Shown here: piece after piece, positions 1 through 9,757 of the stretch
Layout of the letters: every line of letters begins with the position of its first letter
Position numbering within the stretch: the stretch's first letter is position 1
NCBI RefSeq assembly: GCF_004296335.1
Contig: NZ_SGIU01000001.1
Span: forward strand, 1,713,290-1,777,289
Reading direction: 5' to 3'
DNA length: 64,000 bases
Origin: Flagellimonas allohymeniacidonis
GTDB taxonomy: Bacteria; Bacteroidota; Bacteroidia; Flavobacteriales; Flavobacteriaceae
The notes under the pieces: model-generated
What the model saw: only the letters and a program-made list of their open reading frames with translations
What the model was told of the DNA's origin: nothing
Database searches by the model: none
Translations under genes and position numbers: made by a program

Positions 1-132
1 ACATGTAAAGCCTGTGCGAGTTTTACAAAGAAAAACACGGCGCTTACTTCCCTTTGCGAAAGAGCAGGTCTGAACACCCTTTCTGAGGCTGACAAGGAAT
101 CCATGAAAAAGGACCTGGAACAGCGTTTCTAG
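1..132 (+). CDS. C-terminal end of an unidentified protein (partial)
   Basis: An open frame enters from the left edge and ends at TAG 130-132, giving the last 43 residues. The fragment begins TCKAC, so it has a CxxC pair followed by a third and fourth cysteine, and ends in a charged helical tail ([11 protein letters not shown]). Too little is left to name the family. The stop overlaps by four bases the stop of the convergent membrane-protein gene on the other strand, which is typical of tight gene packing and supports this frame being real. Confidence 0.55.
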   Translation, partial: TCKACASFTKKNTALTSLCERAGLNTLSEADKESMKKDLEQRF

Positions 133-953
133 AGGAAACTCTCCAATGCCCAGTAAAAACAAAGCCAAAAAATAGGAATGGCTTCCACCCAAAGGGATAC
201 GAAATAATCCTTATGAAATCTACTTCCTGACCGAAAGAACAGCATTAAGAGTGATGTTAGAAAAAGGCGTGCTATGATTTCTTGTTGGGTGACATCGTCC
301 TTTAAAAATGTCATCAGAAAAAAGATACCGGTCAAGACAACACCCAATATCCTTGTTTGTTGAACACCAATGACCTGCGGAATTGTCCTAAGTTTTGGGT
401 CATCCCATTTCAAATCCCGTATTTCAAAAGGCAGTATCAAAATGAGCACCAAAATAAAACGTTGAACAAGTAGAACTCCCAAGTCCCAAGAAAAGGACAA
501 TTTGGCCTCCAATATGGGAAGTAGTACCGTAAATCCTGACCAAACAGCTGCTACCACGTAAACCTTAAGTCCTCCTAAATTTCTGAGGTTTTTCAAACTT
601 GGCAGTAACGGAATAGCATACAAGGCGGAAAGCATCCCCAAAAGTAGAATGGCCAACCACAATTCTTTGCTTAGCTGAGCCCCAAACAAAAGAGCCAATC
701 CAAAACTTAAAAAACTAAAAATCTGTATGTTTTTATGGTAGGCGTTGGCCACAATTAAATATTTCTCTGCCTCCACCCCATATTTCACAAAATTATAGCA
801 CACTATGGTGGCAAAAAAAATGAATCCCACCAACGAAAAATTCAGTGAAATGTTCAACATTTGGGTAGTGATAATGAACAAGGAGACAACGGCAAAAGCC
901 ACATGCACACTGGCATCCAGATAAAAGTTAAAAATAGCTCGTAGCAGTCGCAT
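129..953 (-). CDS. UbiA-like polytopic membrane protein
   Basis: A 274-residue protein made almost entirely of hydrophobic helices (about eight). It follows the UbiA prenyltransferase layout: a loop near residue 115 with [17 protein letters not shown], and a second polar loop near 178 reading [17 protein letters not shown], which corresponds to the second Asp-rich loop (DxRDxxxD then TIP) of that family. The first Asp-rich motif, normally NDxxDxxxD, is reduced here to [11 protein letters not shown]. It may therefore bind a prenyl donor differently or not be a transferase. The start is ATG at 953. It is divergent from gcvP with about 125 nt between start codons. Superfamily call fairly sure, activity unknown. 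Confidence 0.6.
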   Translation of the reverse strand: MRLLRAIFNFYLDASVHVAFAVVSLFIITTQMLNISLNFSLVGFIFFATIVCYNFVKYGVEAEKYLIVANAYHKNIQIFSFLSFGLALLFGAQLSKELWLAILLLGMLSALYAIPLLPSLKNLRNLGGLKVYVVAAVWSGFTVLLPILEAKLSFSWDLGVLLVQRFILVLILILPFEIRDLKWDDPKLRTIPQVIGVQQTRILGVVLTGIFFLMTFLKDDVTQQEIIARLFLTSLLMLFFRSGSRFHKDYFVSLWVEAIPIFWLCFYWALESFL

Positions 954-1050
954 TCAACAAAATTTACTTTCAGGTCGCAAAGGTTAATTTTCGGTTAACA
1001 ACTTTGGCCCTCCTCACCTCAAAAATGCCCATTTTCATTGAATTAATCGC

Positions 1051-1058
1051 TAATTTTG
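1051..1058 (+). promoter_or_regulatory. -7 promoter element of gcvP
   Basis: TAATTTTG fits the Bacteroidota -7 consensus TAnnTTTG and lies 20 nt before the ATG at 1079. No convincing -33 TTG is seen. Its position means the transcript starts after 1058, which rules out the upstream in-frame TTG at 1004 as the gcvP start. Confidence 0.5.
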
Positions 1059-1078
1059 TGGACTTTATAAAAATGACT

Positions 1079-3928
1079 ATGAATACTGAGGTTTTTGCTT
1101 CTCGACACATTGGGATCACCGAAAACGACCTTCCCAAAATGCTTGAGACCATTGGCGTTGACAGCATAGAACAATTGATTCAAGAAACCATTCCAAATGA
1201 GATTCGTTTGGAATCCACATTGCAACTGCCGGAAGGTGTGAGCGAACACGAGTTTTTGAACCATTTGGAAGCTCTTTCCAGAAAGAACAGCGTGTTCAAA
1301 ACATACATTGGAATGGGGTATCACGAATCTTTGACGCCTTCTGTAATTAAGCGCAATATTCTTGAAAATCCAGGGTGGTATACAGCATATACACCATACC
1401 AAGCTGAAATAGCCCAAGGAAGGCTTGAAGCCTTGTTGAACTTCCAAACCATGGTTTGCGATCTTACCGGAATGGAATTGGCCAATGCTTCACTTTTGGA
1501 TGAAAGCACCGCTGCTGCCGAAGCCATGACCATGTTGTATGATATAAGAAGTCGACAGCAAAAGAAAGAAGGGGTTCTCAAATTCTTTGTTTCAGAAGAG
1601 GTGCTACCCCAAACACTAAGCCTATTACAAACAAGATCTTTGCCTTTGGGTATCGAATTGGTGATTGGAAATCATGAAGATTTTAATTTCTCATCAGAAT
1701 TTTACGGTGCATTGCTTCAGTATCCAGGAAAGTACGGCCAAGTCCATAACTATGCGGAATTTGTGCAAAATGCAAAAGCCAATGACATCAAAGTTGCTGT
1801 TGCCGCCGATATATTAAGTTTGGTAATGCTAACACCTCCGGGAGAATGGGGTGTGGACGTTGTTGTTGGTACTACACAACGGTTCGGAATCCCTTTGGGC
1901 TATGGAGGCCCACACGCAGCTTTTTTTGCCACCAAAGAGGAGTACAAGAGAAGCATTCCAGGTAGAATTATAGGCGTCACCAAAGATTCAGATGGCAACC
2001 GTGCCCTTCGAATGGCCTTACAGACCCGTGAACAACATATTAAAAGAGATAAAGCCACTTCCAATATTTGTACTGCTCAAGTATTGCTTGCTGTAATGGC
2101 GGGTATGTACGCCGTATATCACGGACCTAAAGGTTTGCAGTTTATTGCTGAAAAAGTCCATGCTTCCACGAAAAAACTGGCCATGGGAATCACCCAACTT
2201 GGTTATGAGCAAGAAAACACGATTTATTTTGACACACTTTTGGTTAAAGTTGATGAGGCCACCAAGCTAAGGGCCATTGCTGAAAGCAAAGAGATAAATC
2301 TTAACCATGTTGATGAAAAATCGGTCTCCATTTCTGTAAATGAGGCCACCTCCCATAAGGACTTGGAGCTTCTCTTATCGTGCTTTGCTGAACTTAAAGG
2401 CGATAGCTCCCCTCACTTGGAATCCACTTCTGAGGAGATTTTACCAATGGGCTTAAAGCGCGTTGCCCCTTATTTGGAACATGAGGTATTCAATTCCTAT
2501 CACTCCGAAACAGAGTTGATGCGCTACATTAAAAAATTGGAGCGCAAGGACTTGGCCTTGAATCATTCCATGATTTCCTTGGGCAGTTGCACGATGAAAC
2601 TAAATGCCGCTTCCGAAATGCTTCCGCTAAGTTGGGCCAACTGGGGAAATATTCACCCTTTTGTGCCCCTCGATCAGGCGGAAGGGTATCAAATTGTTCT
2701 CAAAGAGCTCGAACACCAATTGAATGAGATTACCGGTTTTGCAGCTACATCACTTCAGCCCAATTCTGGGGCCCAAGGGGAATATGCCGGACTGATGACC
2801 ATAAGAGCCTACCATAGATCACGTGGGGAGGAGCATAGAAATATTTGTATTATTCCAGCTTCTGCACATGGCACCAATCCCGCTTCGGCGGTTATGGCGG
2901 GAATGAAAGTGGTGGTTACCAAAACCGATGAACATGGAAACATTGATGTTGCCGATTTAGAGGAGAAAGTATTGCAACACTCTCAAAACTTGGCAGCTTT
3001 AATGGTGACTTACCCTTCTACGCATGGCGTTTTTGAATCGTCGATTGTAAAAATCACCAAACTGATTCACGACCATGGTGGTCAGGTGTACATGGATGGT
3101 GCAAATATGAATGCCCAGGTTGGCCTAACCAATCCTGCAGTTATTGGAGCTGATGTTTGCCATTTGAATCTGCATAAAACCTTTGCAATTCCACATGGGG
3201 GCGGAGGACCAGGAGTCGGGCCTATTTGCGTTGCTCCTCAACTAAAACCTTTCCTTCCATCCAACCCCGTGGTGCCAACAGGTGGAGAAAAGGCTATCAC
3301 AGCTATTTCAGCAGCCCCTTGGGGCAGTGCACTGGCTTGTTTGATTTCCTATGGATACATTAAAATGCTAGGAGCCAAAGGGGTAACCGATGCTACGAGA
3401 ATTGCTATACTAAATGCGAACTACATCAAAGACCGTCTAAAAGGAAAATATGATGTACTGTACACTGGTGAAAGGGGAAGAGCTGCACATGAAATGATCA
3501 TTGACTGCCGCCCATTCAAAGCACATGGCATAGAGGTGACGGATATAGCCAAACGTCTAATGGATTACGGTTTTCATGCTCCTACCGTTTCGTTTCCCGT
3601 GGCAGGTACCATTATGATCGAGCCGACTGAAAGCGAAAGTCTCGCAGAGCTAGACCGTTTTTGCGAAGCGCTATTGGCCATTCGACAGGAAATTGACGAA
3701 GCAGATGCAGAAAATCCGAACAACATCTTGAAAAATGCGCCACATACGCTCGCTATGGTCACAAGCGATACCTGGGAATACCCTTATAGTAGGAAAAAAG
3801 CTGCATTCCCGCTGCCTTTTGTGTCGGAGAACAAATTTTGGCCAACAGTTCGAAGAGCAGATGAAGCCTTTGGGGATCGTAATTTGATTTGTACTTGTGC
3901 TCCCATAGAAGCCTATGCAGAGGTATAG
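1079..3928 (+). CDS. gcvP: Glycine dehydrogenase (decarboxylating), P protein
   Basis: P protein of the glycine cleavage system: it uses PLP to decarboxylate glycine and passes the aminomethyl group to lipoylated GcvH. The 949-residue length is normal for the single-chain (fused alpha/beta) form. The N-terminal half opens with [12 protein letters not shown]. The C-terminal half carries the PLP lysine at about residue 700 in [17 protein letters not shown], followed by the glycine-rich loop. I chose ATG 1079 because homologues begin MNT.VFA.RHIG and a -7 element lies at 1051-1058; ATG 1073 is two codons earlier and possible. It is a single-gene unit followed by a good terminator; gcvH and gcvT are not in the window. 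Confidence 0.96.
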   Translation: MNTEVFASRHIGITENDLPKMLETIGVDSIEQLIQETIPNEIRLESTLQLPEGVSEHEFLNHLEALSRKNSVFKTYIGMGYHESLTPSVIKRNILENPGWYTAYTPYQAEIAQGRLEALLNFQTMVCDLTGMELANASLLDESTAAAEAMTMLYDIRSRQQKKEGVLKFFVSEEVLPQTLSLLQTRSLPLGIELVIGNHEDFNFSSEFYGALLQYPGKYGQVHNYAEFVQNAKANDIKVAVAADILSLVMLTPPGEWGVDVVVGTTQRFGIPLGYGGPHAAFFATKEEYKRSIPGRIIGVTKDSDGNRALRMALQTREQHIKRDKATSNICTAQVLLAVMAGMYAVYHGPKGLQFIAEKVHASTKKLAMGITQLGYEQENTIYFDTLLVKVDEATKLRAIAESKEINLNHVDEKSVSISVNEATSHKDLELLLSCFAELKGDSSPHLESTSEEILPMGLKRVAPYLEHEVFNSYHSETELMRYIKKLERKDLALNHSMISLGSCTMKLNAASEMLPLSWANWGNIHPFVPLDQAEGYQIVLKELEHQLNEITGFAATSLQPNSGAQGEYAGLMTIRAYHRSRGEEHRNICIIPASAHGTNPASAVMAGMKVVVTKTDEHGNIDVADLEEKVLQHSQNLAALMVTYPSTHGVFESSIVKITKLIHDHGGQVYMDGANMNAQVGLTNPAVIGADVCHLNLHKTFAIPHGGGGPGVGPICVAPQLKPFLPSNPVVPTGGEKAITAISAAPWGSALACLISYGYIKMLGAKGVTDATRIAILNANYIKDRLKGKYDVLYTGERGRAAHEMIIDCRPFKAHGIEVTDIAKRLMDYGFHAPTVSFPVAGTIMIEPTESESLAELDRFCEALLAIRQEIDEADAENPNNILKNAPHTLAMVTSDTWEYPYSRKKAAFPLPFVSENKFWPTVRRADEAFGDRNLICTCAPIEAYAEV

Positions 3929-3947
3929 CAAAAGGCGATAAATACTA

Positions 3948-3990
3948 GGGCGAAACATGAACATTCATAAAATTTTCGCCCTTTCTTTTT
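3948..3990 (+). terminator. Rho-independent terminator after gcvP
   Basis: GGGCGAAA at 3948-3955 pairs with TTTCGCCC at 3974-3981 across an 18-nt loop, followed by a T-rich run (TTTCTTTTT). It is 20 nt past the gcvP stop. Confidence 0.7.
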
Positions 3991-4088
3991 AAAAAAGATA
4001 TTTTAAGGGGTATTGAGCGTCGTAAATGATATTATGCGTGCATAACAAGCGATTGCAATACGGCTTATATTAACATCAAAACCTCAAC

Positions 4089-5147
4089 ATGAAAATAGGT
4101 ATTACCGGAACTGGAAGCTATATTCCATCCGTCATTGCAAAAAATGAAGATTTTCTAAATCACGAATTTCTTGGTACCGATGGTGCAAAGTTTGGCTATG
4201 AAAATGCGGTTATTATTGAGAAGTTCCAGTCTATTACCGGTATAGCTGAAAGACGTTATGCCCTACCCGAGTTAAACACATCCGATTTAGGACATCTTGC
4301 CGCCGATAAGGCGCTTCAAGATGCAGGGATTGACAAGGAAGATCTGGATTACATTATTTTCGCCCACAATTTTGGAGATATCGAACATGGTAAAATTCAA
4401 GGCGACACCTTGCCCAGCCTTGCCACTCGAGTAAAACATTTGCTTCGTATCAAAAATCCGAAATGTGTTGCATATGACATGATTTTTGGTTGCCCTGGAT
4501 GGATTGAAGGTGTAATTCAGGCTTCAGCCTTTATCAAAAGCGGGTTGGCAAAAAAATGCTTGGTCATTGGCGGTGAAACCTTATCGCGGGTTGTTGATGA
4601 ACATGATAGAGATAGCATGATTTACTCTGATGGTGCCGGTGCTGCGGTTATTGAGGCCAATCCAGATGGGGGGGAGATTCTAGGCCATGCGTCCTTGACT
4701 TTTGCCAATGGGGAAGCCTATTATCTATTTTTTGACAAGACCTATAATGAGGGAGGTTGTTCCAATACGCGTTATATTAAAATGCATGGCCGAAAAATAT
4801 ACGAGTTTGCTTGTACCCATGTACCTAAGGCGATGGCAGACTGCTTGGAAAAAAGCGGGGTTGACATCGACGAGGTAAAAAAGATTTTCATCCATCAGGC
4901 CAATGAAAAAATGGATGAGGCCATTATCAAAAGATTTTATCGCCTGCACAACAAAGAGGTACCTGAGAATATTATGCCCATGAGCATTCATAAACTGGGA
5001 AATAGTTCGGTAGCTACCATTCCAACCCTCTATGATTTGGTTCGGAAAGGTGAACTGGAACCCCACGGTGTTGAGAAAGGGGATGTAGTGATTTTCGCAA
5101 GTGTTGGTGCGGGCATGAATATTAATGCCTTTGTATACAGGGTTTGA
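4089..5147 (+). CDS. 3-oxoacyl-ACP synthase III family protein (FabH-like)
   Basis: A 352-residue thiolase-fold enzyme of the ketoacyl synthase III type, which condenses an acyl-CoA starter with malonyl-ACP. The catalytic triad is intact: Cys135 in DMIFGCPGW, His269 in IFIHQANEK, Asn305 in KLGNSSVATIPT. It differs from housekeeping FabH in its N-terminal part (long insert around residues 25-45) and stands away from other fatty-acid genes. It could be a second KAS III used for a special lipid, or a related beta-ketoacyl enzyme. It is followed by a methyltransferase and a glycosyltransferase on the same strand but with gaps of 75 and 48 nt. Confidence 0.85.
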   Translation: MKIGITGTGSYIPSVIAKNEDFLNHEFLGTDGAKFGYENAVIIEKFQSITGIAERRYALPELNTSDLGHLAADKALQDAGIDKEDLDYIIFAHNFGDIEHGKIQGDTLPSLATRVKHLLRIKNPKCVAYDMIFGCPGWIEGVIQASAFIKSGLAKKCLVIGGETLSRVVDEHDRDSMIYSDGAGAAVIEANPDGGEILGHASLTFANGEAYYLFFDKTYNEGGCSNTRYIKMHGRKIYEFACTHVPKAMADCLEKSGVDIDEVKKIFIHQANEKMDEAIIKRFYRLHNKEVPENIMPMSIHKLGNSSVATIPTLYDLVRKGELEPHGVEKGDVVIFASVGAGMNINAFVYRV

Positions 5148-5222
5148 TAAATCCGAAAAATAATTAGCATTTAGCCTAGGTTTTTCTCCTTTATTCTGAT
5201 TTCTTTTTTGGATTTTTGACCT

Positions 5223-5744
5223 ATGTACGAGAATAGCTTTCCCAACAAACGCTACCGCCATACCTTGGCGTTTCTTCAAAAACATATCAAAAGCTCTGAA
5301 AACATACTCGATTTGGGTGTGGAAAATCCTTTTTCAGAAATCATGAAGCATAGTGGATATTCCGTGGAAAACACCAAAGGACAAGACCTCGACGTGGAGT
5401 TCGACCAAATAAGAAATTCCGATGCTGAGGTGGTAACGGCCTTTGAAATATTTGAGCACATGATTGCCCCTTTCAATGTACTGCGGGAAATCAAGGCGAA
5501 CAAACTGATGGCCAGCATCCCATTAAAACTTTGGTTTGCCTCGGCCTACAAGAGCAAAACGGACCCTTGGGACCGGCATTATCACGAATTTGAAGACTGG
5601 CAATTCGATTGGCTACTGGAAAAGTCTGGGTGGATCATAAAAGATACGGCCAAGTGGACCAACCCCACCAAAAAAATTGGATTGCGTCCGCTACTTCGGC
5701 TTTTTACCCCTAGATACTATATTGTATATGCAGAGCGCAAATGA
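5223..5744 (+). CDS. Small class I SAM-dependent methyltransferase
   Basis: A 173-residue protein with a Rossmann-type SAM site: ILDLGVENPF near residue 28 is motif I, EVVTAFEIFEHM near 70 is the motif II/post-II stretch of the class I fold. The chain is short and ends with an Arg-rich amphipathic tail near RLFTPRYYIVYAERK. The substrate is unknown. It sits 48 nt ahead of a glycosyltransferase, so glycan or lipid modification is a reasonable guess only. Confidence 0.65.
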   Translation: MYENSFPNKRYRHTLAFLQKHIKSSENILDLGVENPFSEIMKHSGYSVENTKGQDLDVEFDQIRNSDAEVVTAFEIFEHMIAPFNVLREIKANKLMASIPLKLWFASAYKSKTDPWDRHYHEFEDWQFDWLLEKSGWIIKDTAKWTNPTKKIGLRPLLRLFTPRYYIVYAERK

Positions 5745-5792
5745 GCCAAAGATTCTTTGGGAATTGTAGTTTGTTTTGCAGAATTTTAGCGA

Positions 5793-6644
5793 ATGCGTAT
5801 AGGCATCATCATACCAGCCCATAACGAAGGTCCACATCTGGCTCAATGTTTGGATTCATTTGTCAACCAAACTATAAAACCCGATGAACTAATAGTGGTT
5901 GATGACAATTCTTCGGACGATACCCATCAAATAGCTGTCGAATATTCCCAGAAAAACTTATGGATTAAGGTTGTAAAAAGAAAATCTTCTGATGCGCATA
6001 TCCCAGGCACCAAGGTGGTGCAAGCCTTTAACTATGGACTAGAACAACTATCTGAAACAGATTTGATTGGAAAGTTTGACGCCGATATTGTTTTGCCTGC
6101 CAATTATTTTGAGACAATGGTCCAACATTTTCAAGCTAATTGGAAATTAGGCATGTGCGGGGGTCTTCTTCATGTTAAGAAAAACAACCATTGGGAGTAC
6201 GAGAACATTGCTGACAAATCCCACATTAGAGGTCCAATCAAGCTGTATCATAAAACATGTTTTGCTAAAATAGAGGGGCTACGATCAGGTGTTGGTTGGG
6301 ACACTGTTGATGTTTTGCTTGCAAAATTCCATGATTTTGAAACCTATGTTGACCCTTCCTTACATGTAAAGCACCTACGCCCAACAGGTATGGGGTACAG
6401 TTTAAAAAAGGCACATGCCAAGGGAGAAGCTTTTTATCGAATGCGATATGGAATCGCTCTTTCCAAAATTGCCGCTTTCAAGATGGCCCTGAACGCAAAG
6501 AGTCCCAAACTATACTTCCAAATCATCTGGGGGTATTTCAAAACATTACGGCAAGGTACCCCAAGATTTGTTACTTCGGAAGAAGGGGCCTTTATTCGAA
6601 AATACCGTTGGAAGCGTATCTTTTCGAAGTTGTTCAAAGCATAA
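5793..6644 (+). CDS. Glycosyltransferase family 2
   Basis: A 283-residue GT-A protein. The N-terminus MRIGIIIPAHNEG and VVDDNSSDDT (residues 34-44) form the nucleotide-sugar site, and GKFDADIVLP near residue 90 supplies the DxD metal motif. The C-terminal part is basic and amphipathic without clear membrane helices. It probably transfers a sugar to a surface glycan or lipid; donor and acceptor cannot be told from sequence. Confidence 0.85.
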   Translation: MRIGIIIPAHNEGPHLAQCLDSFVNQTIKPDELIVVDDNSSDDTHQIAVEYSQKNLWIKVVKRKSSDAHIPGTKVVQAFNYGLEQLSETDLIGKFDADIVLPANYFETMVQHFQANWKLGMCGGLLHVKKNNHWEYENIADKSHIRGPIKLYHKTCFAKIEGLRSGVGWDTVDVLLAKFHDFETYVDPSLHVKHLRPTGMGYSLKKAHAKGEAFYRMRYGIALSKIAAFKMALNAKSPKLYFQIIWGYFKTLRQGTPRFVTSEEGAFIRKYRWKRIFSKLFKA

Positions 6645-6826
6645 AACACCTACCTTTTCTTATTCTCTCCACATTTCTTGATTTATCAATTCAAATCCAT
6701 CATCGGTCAGTTATTGTTCTTTTTTCTCGATAAAAAGAAAGATTTTACTTCCATTCATTAAAATGATATGCCCTTTTTAAAAAGGACGTCGACCTCTCAA
6801 CAAATAGCAACTTGAAAACTTACTAT

Positions 6827-8749
6827 ATGAAACTTTTGAGAGACTATCGAATCTTTTTTCTTGCACTACTGACCCTTTTGGTTCATTCTTGTCAAAAAGA
6901 AAACAATACCAATATTCACACAGATGCCCAAGATGATACGGTCGAGGGCAAAACCATTGTTTTGGGAAATGAACTTTCGATTCCCTACACCACGGAGAAC
7001 ATGCAAACAGCCTTTGACAACCTCTTGTTCAACTTGAAGAGCAAATCAAAAAAAAGCGCGTTGGCCAAAACTTTCAAGGTTGAAAAAGAAATTGAAGTGG
7101 TTCCGTCCCATTACTACTATCGTTTTTTGCCCAAGGACAGCCTTGAACATGAAATGATCACCCAAGACACCATTCTTCAAGTATCCAATGTTCCTTTACA
7201 TTACGAAATCAAGGAAGAAGGCGATTTCTATGATGACCCAGAATTGGAAGGTGATGAAAATCCTAGTGCACTCTCCTACCTCTATGCTGTAGTTCCCTAT
7301 AACTATGAAGTACCCGGAAATGTGCATAAGGAACGTTTGGACAACTTCTACTTTGCCCCAGAGATGGATGATAAAGAAGCAATGGAAGAAGGCGAAATTG
7401 AAGTAAAACTACCCCGAAACAAAACCACTAGGGACATCCTGACCGTGGATGAAAGCGGGGAGGTCTTCGAGTATTTGGAATTGGAGGCTCTAAAACTGAC
7501 CAACAATTTGGAAGCGGATGAACTGGCAATACTACGATTTTATTTACCCAACGATTCTACTGCAACTACGTACAGTTATGCAGAGGCAGCTCAGTTGGGT
7601 TATGAACAAAGAGACCTGATCATTGATTTGACCTCAGTAGAGACGATGTTAGAACAGGAAGCATTGGCCGGTCGCCGTGGATGGACACCAAGTGGACGAA
7701 TTACCGTTTATGAAGATGTAGTGAACAAAACAGTTGGTGTAATGGCCGCAGAAGTCAAAGTACGGAAATGGGGCCTTGTGGTCATTCGTAGGGCACGCAC
7801 AGACCGAAATGGCAACTTTAGAACGTGAAGAACTCGAACTAAACGGGTAAAATATGCTGTTCATTTTAACAGTACCAGAAGATTTCGAATTATGGCAGGC
7901 TCCATCTTTATCCGAGCCAAGCACCGAGGCACCCGAAGGTACAAGAGAAAGGCATGGAAGCAACATTTCTCATATGGTAGAAGCAAGTTCTATGCTTTGG
8001 TGCATAATGCCGCCTACGATTTTTACGATAGGGCTGTACGCAAGTTTGGTATTCACCATCCCAACCAAAGTTGGTTGCGGATAAGTGCACGATACTATGG
8101 TGAACTAGCTGACTCAAGACATAATGACTTAAATATCAATGGGGGTTTTGCTTGGGTTCCTTTGTTAGGGTGGAAGTCTGAAATACAAGTAGGTCGTTTA
8201 TCCCAAGGAAAATATGAAGGCAGTGATAAAATCTATGGCATTGTAGCACATGAAATGGCGCACGCCAGTCATTACCGAATGGATAGGTATTTCTTTCTTA
8301 ATGTTCGTTTTTTAACTTTAAAAAATCGTTGTAAAATGCGTACAATATCTGAAAGCTGGGCTGAGGGAGTAGAGACGGTTGTTACAAATGATAGATTCCA
8401 ACAACTCAGTAATAACTATAAAGCATCACCAAGCACTACATCTCCTTCAGTAGGCAATTTTTATAATTCCAGATTTCAAGCTTTACAATATCCATCTATT
8501 AGTGAATATACACCTATAGTAGCAGATCTGAGCGATAGCTTTAACCAAAGAACAATAAACGGTAGTTCAAACAAAAATAGACCCGACGACCGTGTACATG
8601 GTTATACATTGAATCAAATCCAAAGAGCCTTAAAAACTAGTAGAAGTTCACACGATTGGAAGGAAAGACTAAAGAGTTTATATAACAACTCCACCGAACA
8701 CTTGGTTGATGCGCTCTTTAACGAATATATGTACGATAGATGCCAATAA
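6827..8749 (+). pseudogene. HExxH metalloprotease-like lipoprotein interrupted by an in-frame TGA
   Basis: Read from ATG 6827 the frame gives a lipoprotein signal (LVHSCQKE) and 333 residues, then TGA at 7826-7828. The same frame stays open without any shift to TAA 8747-8749. The downstream part carries HEMAH at joined codons 475-479 and a later Glu in SESWAEGVE, the layout of a zinc metalloprotease. The residues just after the stop (RTRTKRVKYAVHF) continue the domain that precedes it, as in uninterrupted Bacteroidota relatives I recall, so this is one broken gene of about 640 codons. A CGA-to-TGA change would explain it. The second half alone could start at ATG 7892 but would lack an export signal. 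Sequencing error or stop read-through are alternatives. Confidence 0.75.
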
Positions 8750-8750
8750 T

Positions 8751-9155
8751 ATGAAGAGAATCTTTTTTACCGCAATCCCCGTCCTTTTTATTTGTTGCTC
8801 AGAAACTACTGAAGATATTTACTTCACCCTTTACAATGACACCGATAAAATTGTCTCTCTAAGGGCATTTGCAAGAGATGAAAATATACTAGTAGATAAA
8901 ATCAATTTGCCCCCCTTTTCACAACATATCCAAAAACAACGTATTGGTTTTAGTGACACTCAAAGTAGGGCCTTTTATTCAGGGTACGGAGTAGATTCCG
9001 TTAGGGTTATATTTAATAGGGCAAAAGTTGCCATTTACACTGCCTATGCCGGAGAAAACATCAATCTTGAAATAATATATGGGGATAATCGGGAGTACCA
9101 TATAACAAATAAAGATTTTTCCAAAGCAATGGACTGCAGCAATGATTGCGAATAA
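8751..9155 (+). CDS. Small lipoprotein, unknown function
   Basis: 134 residues starting MKRIFFTAIPVLFICCSE, a type II signal with a Cys at 15-16, so it is probably anchored in the outer membrane or periplasm. The start codon lies two bases past the stop of the broken metalloprotease gene, suggesting co-transcription. An upstream in-frame TTG (8706) would overlap that gene and remove the signal at the N-terminus, so I rejected it. The body is a small beta-rich domain beginning YFTLYNDTDKIVSL, similar in pattern to the next gene product (YTYILKNETGIALQI). No known family recognised. Confidence 0.7.
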   Translation: MKRIFFTAIPVLFICCSETTEDIYFTLYNDTDKIVSLRAFARDENILVDKINLPPFSQHIQKQRIGFSDTQSRAFYSGYGVDSVRVIFNRAKVAIYTAYAGENINLEIIYGDNREYHITNKDFSKAMDCSNDCE

Positions 9156-9311
9156 CCAAAACCACTGCCTAAAGGCTCAAAGGTCAAACTTCCCGTATGA
9201 CTCAATGGTTATAAGAAAGCTTAAAAATCGTACACTTCTGCTCAACCGAAGTATTTGTAGACGAGCTGTTCGGAGTCTATATGTTTGATAATTGCAGATA
9301 AGAGATGTTAG

Positions 9312-9746
9312 ATGAAAAAGTATATTATTGTCTCGATACTTTCCATTATGCCCATGGCTTGTGGCATAATTGAAGATACCTCCGAGGAAACAGTCACCTA
9401 TACTTACATTTTAAAAAATGAGACTGGAATTGCTTTACAAATTATCAGTGATTTTGGTAGAATAGAATTGATTTCCAACGGTAACTCATTCCAATGTGAA
9501 ACAATTGCCAATCCCGGTTATGTGGGGGGGCTTTGTTCAGGTGAACTTGAGATTCGTATTCCCGACTCTAATAAAGGATATCGTTGCTTTGGTTTAGGTT
9601 CCGAATCAATAGGGTTATGTTTTGTTGAAGACAGAGGACTCTTCACTATATCAAACTACACCGTTTTTAAAGAAATCGACACCCGAACGTATGAATATAT
9701 ACTAACCCCAGAACTTATTGAGAATGCTTTTGAGTTACCTGATTAG
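9312..9746 (+). CDS. Small lipoprotein, unknown function
   Basis: 144 residues with a lipoprotein signal MKKYIIVSILSIMPMACG (lipid-bearing Cys17). The mature part has four further cysteines in two pairs (QCE and GLCSG; YRCFG and GLCFV), which could form disulfides in the periplasm. Its first strand pattern resembles the preceding lipoprotein, so the two may be diverged copies. The 156-nt gap between them holds no gene that I can support. It ends 11 nt before the convergent pafA stop. Confidence 0.65.
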   Translation: MKKYIIVSILSIMPMACGIIEDTSEETVTYTYILKNETGIALQIISDFGRIELISNGNSFQCETIANPGYVGGLCSGELEIRIPDSNKGYRCFGLGSESIGLCFVEDRGLFTISNYTVFKEIDTRTYEYILTPELIENAFELPD

Positions 9747-9757
9747 AAAGGAAAAAA

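Noticed and set aside
1004-1078. TTG 1004 as the start of gcvP, adding 25 residues
   Set aside because: The extension is hydrophobic and not part of the family, and the -7 element at 1051-1058 lies inside it.
4725-5285. Long antisense frame over the FabH-like gene, and similar antisense frames over gcvP, pafA, pdhC and gltB
   Set aside because: All lie fully on the opposite strand of well-supported genes and show no protein family features.
6772-6785. Palindrome CCTTTTTAAAAAGG ahead of the lipoprotein gene as an operator
   Set aside because: Low-complexity AT tract flanked by short G/C ends; it may arise by chance and has no second copy.
7854-8084. Open frame in another phase across the break in the metalloprotease gene, hinting at a frameshift
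   Set aside because: The original frame resumes directly after the TGA with conserved domain sequence, so no frameshift is needed.
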